Shown in pieces: positions 25,355 to 35,725 of a stretch of 64,000 nt of DNA. Origin of the DNA: Warburgia ugandensis (lineage: Eukaryota > Streptophyta > Magnoliopsida > Canellales > Canellaceae); contig CP141135.1 of NCBI GenBank assembly GCA_035236585.1, positions 73,137,057 to 73,201,056 of the forward strand, read 5' to 3'. Made by a program: the position numbers and the translations under genes. Within the stretch, counting starts at the first letter, position 1. Each line of letters starts with the position of its first letter. The notes beneath the pieces were generated by a model, which worked only from the letters and a program-made list of their open reading frames with translations, did no database searches and had not been told where the DNA came from.

Positions 25355-26725
25355 ATATAATAAATTAGGGACAAGAGAGGATGAGAAAGATATATTTAAA
25401 CTCACAAAAACAAGAGAAATAAAGAGTAAGGACTTAAATACATTAAGTATATTAGAAGTGATGACCAAAGGGTACTTGTCAAAAATGACGAGATCAAATA
25501 ATAATAAAAAATTCTTTAAAAAAATTGCTAAATGACAATTACCATGAGCATATAGGGATTGAAAGTACCATAAACCCAAATAACATTGGATATTATAAAT
25601 ATGATAGTAAGATTACAATATCTGAAATGAATGAGACTTTGAAAAAGATGAAATCAGGAAAGGCTTTGGGGCCTATTGGTATACCAATAGAGATTTGAAA
25701 GTATATGAGAGATATTGGAGTAGTTTGGTTGACAAAATTATTTAATAGGATTTTGAAGTAAAAAAATATTTGACAGATGAATGGAAGAAGAGCTCTATTT
25801 TTCCAATTTATAAGAATAAAAGAGACATAAAGAGTTGCAATAATTATCGTGAGATCAAACTTGTAAGTCATACCGTGAAACTTTTTGAAAGAGTGATGAA
25901 GAAGATGCTACGACATGAGACAAGTGTATTAAAGAACCAAGTTGATTTCATGCCTAGAAAGTCTGCCATAGAAGCTATTTTTTTGCTTAGACTATAATAG
26001 AGAAATATAGGGAGATGAGGAAGGACCTCCACATGATCTTTAGTGACTTAGAAAAGACTTATGATAGGGTACATAAAAAGTTAATATAGTGGGTGTTGGA
26101 AAAGAAATGGGTTTCACAAGGATATATAAATATAATTAATGATATATATATAGACACATACACACACACACACGAGGGAGTAGTAACAAACATTAGAACT
26201 ACTAGTGGGTGACCTGTGATTTTCCTATTACTATAGGATTGTACCAAGGATCGACATTGAGCCTGTACCTTTTTGTATTAGTTATAGACGAGTTAACAAA
26301 ACATTTGCATGAGGAGATTCCATTGTGCATGTTATTTACATATGACATAGTTTTGATTGATAAGACAATGGAGAGCGTAAACAAAAAGTAAGAGTTATGG
26401 AGAGATGCATTAGAATCTAGAGGTTGAAAATTAGTCGAACCAAGATAGAGTATATGAAATCCAATTTTAGTAAAAAGGGGAGTGGGAGTGAAGTACCAGT
26501 AAAGATTGATACCAAGAAGTCTCCCTATAAGAACACTTCAAATACTTGGGATCGATAATTCAGGAGAGTAGAGAGATTAAGAGGGAGATTACCCAGATAA
26601 TCTAAGCAAGTTGAAACAAATGGAGATGCACCTCTGGAGTTTTGTATGATCGAATGGTGCCACTCAAACTAAAAGAAAAATTGTATAGGATGACTGTAAA
26701 GATAGCCGTGCTTTGTGGATCAGAG
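25355..26725 (+). mobile_element. RTE-like LINE, 5'-truncated, left part (split by a solo LTR)
   Basis: A heavily mutated copy of the same LINE: the linker region, MKSGKALGPIGIP, SHTVKLFERVMKKML, SAIEAIFLLR, YQGSTLSLYLF and the box region ending TYDIVLID, in several frames. A CA microsatellite (about 26157-26173) interrupts it. It is cut at 26725 inside the LYGSEC region, and the rest of the element resumes at 29717. Confidence 0.85.
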
Positions 26726-27589
26726 TGTAATATCCTTAATTTTTAAGATAAAAATAGGAAATTATTAAATAAATAAAAATAAAAATTTATGGATAAAATT
26801 CTTTCCTGAAAACATAATAATTAGAAAGTGCTCGTCGATACGAATCCAACGCCACCAAGAACGCGAAAAACGGAGCTCAAACGAGGGAGTTATGAGCCGT
26901 CAAAGTTGGAAGGGCAATTTGGTCATTTGGTAGAGACGTATTAGACAGGGGTCCAAATTGATACTGGCACCCCGTCTTCCCTGCGTCTCTACTAGTGCCG
27001 GAAAAATCGCCGGAGAGACGTGGAAAGAGCGTGTGGGGAAGAGTTTCTCTTCCCGAGACTCTAAAACCACTATATCTATGCTTTCCTCAGGAGTCAGACG
27101 CTCCCACTTTGAGAGTTTTCCATGAATGCTACGCAAAACCCTAGACTGCAAAAAATCTGAAGTTTCCGGCGAGTGGAGCCCGCAACACGAGCAAACCCGA
27201 CTCGAGCACAAGGTAAGCCTCAAATCCATGTTTTTTACTGTATTTATTAATTAGAAAATTAATTAGGAAAGTATTTAAAAATTAGGAAAAAATCGAGATT
27301 TTTGGGGCTTTGTGCATGCCTTTTGTTGGAGCGTGATTTCATAGACCAAATGTTGTCCGTTTGGAAATCGCACCGTCCAACTAGTGCACAAGAGACCCAG
27401 AGAAAACCCTTTAGAATTTGGGAGTGATCAACGGTGGAATTGCAGAGAAAACTCAAAAACCGGTACACAGGGAGGCTTTTAGGGAACTTGGGAAAAATCG
27501 TTTAAAAACCATGGTTTTGAGAAAATTAGTGCAAAGAAGGGCATAAATGGATTCTAGAGAGAATTCTGAAGAAAATGGCGCAAAAATCA

Positions 27590-27950
27590 CGCAAACGGAG
27601 CTGCAGCAGCTCCGCCGGGCGGCCGGAATCCGGTCGTCTTCTCGACGTCGTCAACGCGCGTCGGCGCCTGCGCGGCCGACGCCGGGGAGCACACGGAGAC
27701 GCACGAGGAGCCGACGTCATACGACGTCATCGTCGCACGCGTGCGCGGCGCGCCGCGCGTGCGGGACGGCCTCGGTGGGGCTGTCGCGGTGGGGCCGGGA
27801 CGCGGCGCGTCTGGCGGCCGTGACGCACGCGCGCGCGTCCGTGCGGCGTACGGCAGCCGTGCGTCTTCGTGCGCATGGTGTACGCCGGTGTAAACCGGCG
27901 GAAAGAAAGGCGCCGCCGGTTTAAACCACCTTATGGTGGTCGGCGGGCCC
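27590..27950. other. CpG-rich island inside the solo LTR
   Basis: About 360 bp packed with CG dinucleotides (for example GCGCGTCGGCGCCTGCGCGG), in sharp contrast to the AT-rich flanks. Open frames on both strands are arginine/alanine-rich and look like composition artefacts. I could not find a counterpart in the related LTR at 40.2-43.1 kb. It may be the LTR promoter region or captured DNA. Confidence 0.6.
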
Positions 27951-29199
27951 CATTTGAGGGTAGTTTTCACTTAAAACTTGATTTTTGGGAGCTAGAGAGG
28001 TCCAATCACGATCCAGAAAGAGGCGTTGTGGCCAGAGTATTGACGACGCGGACCTAGTTTAACTTAAAAACTTAGAAATGACCACTTTTTATTTAGAAAA
28101 ATTTTTAAATAGTGATGTGACATGTACAGGTGCACTTGAATATACCAATTAAAGGGAGTTATTAGCAAGGTAGTGATCTCACTGAGGTAGGTGAGGACAA
28201 CTAATGTTTTGCCTTGATTTTAAACCATGTTTAAACATAGCATCATGTGTGATTGTGTTTTAAATTGCGATTTTTATTTACCATGGATTTCATGCGACAT
28301 TGCGTACAGGATGGTTATTCCAAATTAAATTCTTTTACTAAATAAACTTATTTAAAATGCTTTTACAAGCATGATGTTAATTAGTTATGCTTAATTAGAG
28401 ATTTATTTCTTATTATATATATAGAAAATGCATGGATTTACATGGAAATGAGAATAGAGCTTAGTAGGCTTGGTCCTTTTATAGGCTAACCCGGGATGAG
28501 GGGCATGTCTTGGGGATTTCAAGCTATATGTGCTCTTGAGTTTTAGCATATACATATGATTTCCGTGTTTTATATTTGATGACGGGTGCTCGCTGGGGTG
28601 GGCATCATCTTTAGGAGGGATAAGTAGACCACCCACCTTAGAGATTATGATGTGATGAGTTTGTGATATGATAGACACACCTTCCATAGATGGCATTCGG
28701 TAGGGGTTTGGTAACATGGATAGTCCACACTACCGGTCTGAGCCTTTCCATGGGGACAGACGTTAAGTCTCCCGTTATGGTGTCGACGGAGAGCGGCGGT
28801 GGTTGATACCCATGGAGTGTTCGTGTGCCAACATGATGACCCATATTCTTGTTATGTGTGCATGTATGATGAGCATGGTTATAGATGGTATGCCTGGGTG
28901 TGACGACACTCAGAGGTTGACTATGTGTACTCCTGATCAGGGATGTTAGTGCAATGTGGTGGGACCCATTACCTTAGGGTGCCCTTATTCTTGTTGTATG
29001 CTCCATGTTATTGATTCATGTCATGTTTTAACTCAGTGAACTTCATGCTTTAGCATTTGGAATAAATTGGCATTTATTTGAACATGACATTATGATATCA
29101 CTATTTCCATAAATGTTAGACTTTTTATCAATGCTGTTCATTATTTCTTGCATTTATTACATTAATTGTCTATGTACCTACACAAGCGATAGCTTGCTG

Positions 29200-29225
29200 A
29201 GGCATTGCTTTGTTTTGCAATGCCT
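29200..29225. repeat. Conserved 9-bp-stem hairpin in the LTR
   Basis: AGGCATTGC and GCAATGCCT flank an 8-nt T-rich loop. The same hairpin, slightly shorter, occurs at 40711-40732 in the second LTR, with flanking TACCTACACAAGC also conserved. Confidence 0.65.
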
Positions 29226-29716
29226 TAGATCTCGAGCGCGACACCAGGGAAAGGAAAAGCGGTTGATAAACCTTGAGAAATTCTTGAAGACTAGTTTCCC
29301 TATAGTTTTAGAAAGTAATGTGAGTCATTAGAGTGGATTATTATTTGAATTTTATTATGGACTGCATACTTTATATTGGATGTGATTTAGATCTTTGGAC
29401 ATATATTGGACATTTATATGGGATGTTATGATGGATAGACCCTGGGCCATATTATTATTGTCTTTTGGACGTTTATTTGATTTAAAATAAAGGCGCCTAT
29501 TTATTTGACGTTGATTTATACGCGGATTAATTTTTTTATGTTTAAATTACGTGTACGTCATTTTGAGAAAGGAAAAATTAACACCCGGAGTTTTTAAGAT
29601 AGGTTAGTAAAATGTTAAATAAATCTTTTCTCATGGGATCCCAAATGCTCTTATTTAAAATGCCATTATTATATATATATATAATTTGTCTTAAAAATCT
29701 GGGGTGTTACACAGAG

Positions 29717-30130
29717 TGTTAGGCAGTTAAGAAACAACATGTATATAGGATGAGTATCGCCAAAATGCGGATGTTGAGATAGACTGGTGGTAAGACAATA
29801 AAGGATATAATTAGAAATAAAAACATTAGATAAAACTTGAAAGTAGCACCAATAGGTAACAAGACGAGGAAGATTAGATTAGATTAGTTGGTTTATATGT
29901 CCAACATAGACCAAAATGGGCACCACTCAAAAGGGGTGAGGCGATCTAAGTCAAAGGTTCTAAAAGGGCAAGGGGAAGTCCCAAAAGAATGTGGATAGAA
30001 GTAGTGAGAAATGATTTAAAAACTTTGAGACTAAACGAAGTTATGACACTTAATAGAGGAGAATGGAGGAACGTGATTTATGTGACCTACTCCTAATCAC
30101 GATAAGGTCTTGGTGATGTATGTATATATA
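29717..30130 (+). mobile_element. RTE-like LINE, right part (continuation after the solo LTR)
   Basis: Continues the copy cut at 26725: GTTAGGCAGTTAAG onward, then the IRNKNIR-like and KRARGSPKRMW-like regions. It ends near CGATAAGGTCTTGGTGATG and then a TA microsatellite. Frames are broken. Confidence 0.85.
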
Positions 30131-31434
30131 TACAACACTGAATTATGAAACAAAATACTTAGTAGCATGTTATCCTAGCAAACAAATGTCCATGGCTGAT
30201 GGTCATAGATAACTTGGCATCTCTTATGAATAGCTCGATCGCAAGTTTGAGAACTAGCTTTTCTTTTGGCCTGAGATTAGATTGAGGGGAATGTATGAAT
30301 GATTTGTTTCCATGTGAAAAATAAAAATAAAAATCCCAATTCTCAAATCTACTTGAAATCTCCCAACAAAAGGGAGAGTGCCACCTCAAACATCCAATGA
30401 TTAAGAACAACAAAATGTAATTTCATGTGGGACTTTAGAGCTTCTCTTATTCAAATGGTTTGGCCTTGTTTTGGTATGGATTATTTGTCATCACCACCAT
30501 CTACATGGTTGTTGCTATTAGATGATGTTGGTTCACTCATTGGATGATTGCAACAATTTGATCAACATGCTATGTCTTATTAATTGTGGATGGGCAATGA
30601 ATATGGTTTTCAACCATTATATTGAAGTTACTCTTCAAACAATTAATAGTTGTAGGTTTGAATTGCAACTTTTTCTTTGGTTACGGATCTGATTTACTAG
30701 ACTCTGGGAGTAATTTGTTTTGTAATTCTTCATTCACGTTAAACAAAAAGAAAAGTAGTGATGTACACACTTGCGTGTCCCTCACTAGATGGTAAGAACG
30801 ATAATAAGTCAAGCTGGGCCTAGATAGTTGAAAATCCTAATTGTTTAAAGTGTTATCCTTGACTTGGATAGGGCATGTTCTAAAATTATCATCCACTGAA
30901 AGATCTTAGTTACTATTTTACAGAGTTTGAAAATGAACGATAAAGGTTTCACAATCCATTTTACAACTAGTAAAAGTTGCTTGGAGAACTCTATAGCCCA
31001 TCTAAATCAAGGGCAATATTATGAATGATTCAAATCTTAGAAACTTAGGTTTACTCAGAGCTATAGCTCTTTCTTTCCAATTTAGTGAGGAGCTCACGAG
31101 AACCAAGGAGCACATATATTGCTGAAAAAAAGGAAAAAAAAAAAGTGTAAAAATGCTCACAATAGTTTTGTTCCATTTTGAAAGTTAAATTGATTTGGAT
31201 GATTATATATATATTCATTTTGCTCCGTATCAAGGAAATTATGAAGTTTTACCCCTAAAAAAAAGCAAATTATGAAGTAGTTATGATCTTCAACTACATT
31301 GGAATCTCTATATCCATGGTATTTGACTTGTCAAAGGTTGTTGTAATTAATCATTTAAAGGTTGTTCTACTAGATGATTACATGCCATTCCTTTTTTTGT
31401 TGTTGCTAGATTGGATGATCATCCAGGCATTGTC
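30131..31434. other. AT-rich stretch, no gene seen
   Basis: No gene, RNA or element recognised between two LINE copies. Confidence 0.4.
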
Positions 31435-31453
31435 CTTGAGCCTTGATTGGTTC

Positions 31454-34400
31454 ATCATAGTCATCATTAAGACCTTATCCCAGTTAAGGGTCGGTCACAT
31501 GAATCTTATTCCTCCGTTCCACTCTATTAAATACCATGGCTTCATAGTCCCAAGGTTTTTAAATATTTCCTCGCCACTTCTATCGACGTTCTTTTGGGCC
31601 TTCCCCTTGCCTTTTTAGAACCTTCTACTTGCATTGCCTCACTCCTTCTAACTAGTGCCGTTGTTGGTCTCCTTTGAACTTGTCCAAATCATCTAAGTCT
31701 AATCTCCCTCATCTTGTTATCTATTGGTGCTACCCTTAATTTTTCTCTAATATTTTCATTTCTAATTCTATCCTTTCTTGTCTTACCACTCATCCATCTC
31801 AGCATCCTCATTTTTGCGACGCTCATCTTATGAGTATAATGTTCCTTAACTGCCCAACACTCTGATCCATAGAGCATGGTTGGCCTTATGGCCATCTTAT
31901 AGAAATTTTCTTTTAGTTTGAATGGTGCCTGCAGATCACACAAAACTCCAGATGCACATCTCCATTTGTTCCAACTCGCTTGGATTCTCTGGGTAACCTC
32001 CCTCTCAATCTCTCCACTCTTATGAATAATTGATTCTAAGTACCGAAAGTAGTCTTTTATGGGGACTTCTTAGTTATCAATCTTGATTGGTGTTTCACTC
32101 CTAATCTCCTTGTTAAATTACATTTCATATATTCTGTCTTAGTTTGGCTAATTTTAAATCCTTCATATTCTAATGCTTCTCTCTATAGCTCTAGCTTTGT
32201 GTTTACACCCTCCCTTGACTCCTCAAGTAAGACTACATCATCTGCAATAGCATGCACTAAGGAATCTCCTCGTGCAGATGTTTTGTTAACTCATCCATAA
32301 CCAATGTGAAAAGGTATGGGCTCAATGCCGATCCTTGGTGCAATCCTACAGTGACAGGAAAATTACCAATCATGCCACTAGTGGTCTTAACATTTGTTAC
32401 GGCTCCCTTATACATATCTTTAATTATGTCTATATACCCCTGAGAAACCCCTTTATCAGCCAACACCCTCCATATTAACTCTCTAGGAACTCTATCATAA
32501 GCTTTCTCTAAATCGATAAAGACCATGTGAAGGTCTTTCCTCCTCTTCCTATATTTCCCTACTAATTGTCTTAATAAGAAAATAGCTTCCATGGTAAACC
32601 TCCCGAGCATAAAACCAAACTGATTCTCTGATACACTTGTTTCATGTCGTAGCCTCTTCTCAATCACTCTTTCAAAAAGTTTCATAGTGTGTCTCATAAG
32701 TTTGATCTCTCGATAATTAGTGCAGCTCTGTATGTCTCATTTATTCTTATAAATTGGTACAATAGAGCTTTTCCTCAACTCATTAGGCATTTTCTTTGAT
32801 TTTATAATCTTGTTAAACAACTTGGTCAACCAAATTAAACCCCAATATCTCCCATATGCTTCCAAACCTCTATTAGGATACCATTGGGCCCCATGGCCTT
32901 TCCTGATTTCATCTTTTTTCAGGGCCTCTTTTACTTCAGGTACTCTAATCCTACGTTCATGTCTATAATATCTAGTGTTATTTAGATTTATAGTATTTTC
33001 AATCCTTATATTCTCAGAGCCATTGTCATTTAAATTTTTTTGAAAGTATGTTTCCCACCTTTGTTTGATCTCATTATCTTTGACTAATACCCTTTGATCA
33101 TCGCTTCTAATGCACCGAATATGATATAAGTCCTTACCCTTTTGTTATCTTACTTTTGTAAGTTTAAACACATCTTTCTCACCTTCTATTGTTCCTGGTA
33201 TATTATAGAGCTCATCATATGCTTTTAAGTTTAGCCTCACTTACTATTCTCTTAGCAACCTTTTTAGCATTCTTATATTGTTCATAGTTTTCATTATTTA
33301 TAGTCTTCTGTCATGCTTTAAAATGCATCCGTTTTTCTTTAATAACTTTTTGCACTGTTTCACTCCACCACCATGTTTCCTTTTACCTTTAGATACTCCT
33401 AAGACATCTTTTGCCACTTTCATAATGGACTCAGTAATATTAGTCCACATGGTATTTACGTCTGTTTCATAGCTTCAAATTCCTTCTACCATCAACTTAT
33501 TTGTGAATAAGGTTATTTTCTCTCCTTTTAAATTCCACCACTTAATTTTTGGATGCTTATTAAGTTCATTTCCTTTCTTCCATCTTTTGAAATGGATATC
33601 CATACCCATTAATCTATGTTGTGAGGTTAAACTCTCAACAGGTATCACCTTACAATCCTTACATATAGATCGTTCATTATTCCTAAGTAGAAAAAAGTCT
33701 ACTTGGCTTTTATGAAGTCCACTTTTAAAGGTTATTAAGTGTTCATCCTTCTTCTTAAAGAGTGTATTTGCAAAGGACAAGTTACATGACAAAGCAAAAT
33801 TGAGGATATTCTCCCCATCTCATTTTGTTCACCTATACCATACCCTCTGTGTATTCTATCATATCATTCATTATCTTCTCCTACATGGCTATTTAAGTCT
33901 GCTCTTATAAATATCCCCTTAGTGTTGGGAATTTCATGTATAACCCCTTCCATGTCTTCCCGAAACTGTCTCTTGATTATATCTTGCAATCTTACTTGTG
34001 GAGCGTATGCACTTATAACATTTATAATCTACTCTTACAGAACATGTTTTATTATTATAATTATATCACTGATTCTTTTAACATCAACAATTTTATCCTT
34101 TAATTCTTTATCCACTATTATTCTTATGTTATTTCTGTTATTTTCCTTTCTTACATACCATAATTTATACCCATCTATTTCTCTAGCTTTAGCACCTTTC
34201 CACTTGGTTTCTATGATACAAGCGATGTTGACTCTCTTACGTTTCATTGCGTCTACTAACTCCAAACTCTTACCTATCAATGTTCCTATATTCCACGCGG
34301 TGATACGAATCTTATGTTCTGGAGATATCCTATTTACTATTGCCTTTCTCGATCTCCCCGGCATGAACCCATGTCCACTTTTCACTGCACCTGGGTTCTG

Positions 34401-34570
34401 ATGTAGTGTGTCGCTTCCGAGGGGATGCTTTAGCAGCCCTTGCTCATTTTTTACTACACCCGGGATTCGATGTAGTGTGTTGCTTTTGGGAGAACGCCCT
34501 AGCAACCTTTGCCTATTTTTCACCGCACTTGGGATCTGATGCAGCGTGTCGCTTATAGGGAATGCCCTAG
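31454..34570 (-). mobile_element. Full-length RTE-like LINE with 19-bp target-site duplication
   Basis: 3117 bp on the minus strand. The perfect duplication CTTGAGCCTTGATTGGTTC lies at 31435-31453 and 34571-34589. From the 5' end (34570) it has three 23-aa repeats, the endonuclease (ITAWNIGTLIGKSLELVD, IIETKWKG, SQVDFFLLRN, TSQHRLMGMD), a linker with RSDDQRV-like sequence, and the reverse transcriptase (FIDLEKAYDRVPRELIW at about 32470-32530, GLHQGSALSPYLF). The box region near 32240 is disrupted. The C-terminal region has MLYGSECWAV and KMREIRLR. The 3' tail is ATAAGGTCTTAATGATGA. Multiple stops and frameshifts make it inactive. Confidence 0.92.
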
Positions 34571-34610
34571 CTTGAGCCTTGATTGGTTCCATGTGTAAAA
34601 TCTGAACCAT
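34035..34610 (-). pseudogene. LINE endonuclease ORF, 5' part
   Basis: A 191-codon frame that starts outside the element, in the target-site duplication (ATG codons at 34610 and 34592 lie in flanking DNA), and reads through the three 23-aa repeats into the endonuclease core. The first in-element ATG of this frame lies only after the first repeats, so the element has essentially no 5' UTR as inserted. The frame is lost at 34035. Confidence 0.75.
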
Positions 34611-35564
34611 GGATTGAACTAGCTGATCAAATATTGTTCAACATCTCATGAAAGCAATGTGGGTGCATGATGATGTTCTACAAGTTTAATGGTCTCGATG
34701 ACATATCACTTGCTGCAGGAATTAGATGCACCATCCCTCATTTTTCTCAAATAAAATACATTTTTAAAATAAAACAATGATATATTCACCTCCCATTTTT
34801 ATTCATTGGCCTCTTACTAATGCCATGGATGACTATAACTTCAAATGAGCTGATTCCTCAAGATCTTAATCGTCCAAAATATCACTCTTGTTCCAAACTT
34901 CAAAATTACCATTCATTGGATGATCCTAGTCATTGTTTTTTTGGGTTGTAAAATGAACGGCTAATCGTTCATCTTTAAGTAAATGCAATAAAGGGTAGAA
35001 TCATTTAGTAGATAAATATTTTAGAGTATGTCTCATTTGAGTCAAAGGCAACATTATGAACAATTGGGATCTTTAGAAATACAGGCCAGCTTGAAGTTAT
35101 AGGCTTCCATGACATTATTGAGGGGCTAATGAATCAAGATGGGGTGAAATGATGAGGAAAGGGGCGGACGGTGGAAAAGATATAGGAGGCAAGCTCATCC
35201 TCCAAATGCAAAATCTCAAATTTGTCCCATCATATTGATACTACCACCCACACAACCAAAAAAGTGGTGTCCAAAACCAAAACAGATATCCGGCAATAAG
35301 ATCTTCCCCCTTTCTCTCTCATCCGCTTAAAACCTTCGCCATCCGAGGGTTTCAATTGGGGTTTCCTTCCATTTCTGCAAATTTCTCCCTCCCTCCCTCC
35401 CTCGCCCTCTCCGTTCCGTTCCCCAGGTTCCACGTTTCAATCTCCGATCCCCGGTTTTCTTCCCCAAACCGCTTTCTCGATCCCCAAAACGCATTTCCTC
35501 CCCAATTTCAGGCGGTTTTCCTGCTTCGATTGAAGGGAGTAAGCGGTTTTTGCAGCCTGATTCG
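34590..35564 (+). promoter_or_regulatory. CUL3 upstream region and 5' leader
   Basis: No other gene is seen. The last 270 bp before the CUL3 start turn pyrimidine-rich: a CCCTCCCTCCCTCCCTCGCCC tract lies near 35385-35410, with CTCTCTCATCC near 35313. This fits a plant Y-patch promoter and a CT-rich 5' UTR. No confident TATA box was found. The transcription start is not determined. Confidence 0.5.
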
Positions 35565-35725
35565 ATGAGTGCTCAAAAGAAGAGGAATTTCAAGATAGAG
35601 GCGTTTAAGCATCGCGTGGAGGTTGATCCGAAATATGCAGAGAAAACATGGAAGTTGTTGGAACACGCGATTCATGAGATTTATAATCACAACGCTAGTG
35701 GGCTTAGCTTCGAAGAGCTTTATAG
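35565..35725 (+). CDS. CUL3: CUL3 exon 1 (coding part)
   Basis: 161 nt encoding the first 53 residues plus two bases of Arg-54: MSAQKKRNF through GLSFEELY. It ends TATAG before the donor GTTTGTTC, a somewhat weak donor. The N-terminal extension and first helix are those of cullin-3 rather than cullin-1 or -4. Confidence 0.95.

Larger units (their letters stand above)
26726..29711 (+). mobile_element. 2986-bp solo LTR (large Ty3/gypsy type) inserted in a LINE
   Basis: Begins TGTAATATCC and ends GGGTGTTACA. It is flanked by the 5-bp duplication CAGAG (26721-26725 and 29712-29716). Removing it rejoins the LINE sequence exactly. No coding domain is present. TG..CA ends and a 5-bp duplication fit an LTR, and the size suits the long LTRs of Tekay/Del-like gypsy elements (family guess only). 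A second copy lies at 40211-43102 in the opposite orientation. It shares several blocks, including the GGCATTGC hairpin and a GGGAGACTTA-like block read on the minus strand there. The ends are also mutually inverted for some 25 bases (TGTAAYAYCC...TTTTTAAGA). Confidence 0.8.

Noticed and set aside
26157..26173. CA microsatellite as a regulatory element
   Set aside because: Short simple repeat within a dead LINE copy. Nothing supports a role.
27547..27970. Overlapping 82-127-codon frames on both strands in the CpG island
   Set aside because: Arg/Ala-rich on every frame, as expected from high GC. No domain or plausible start context.
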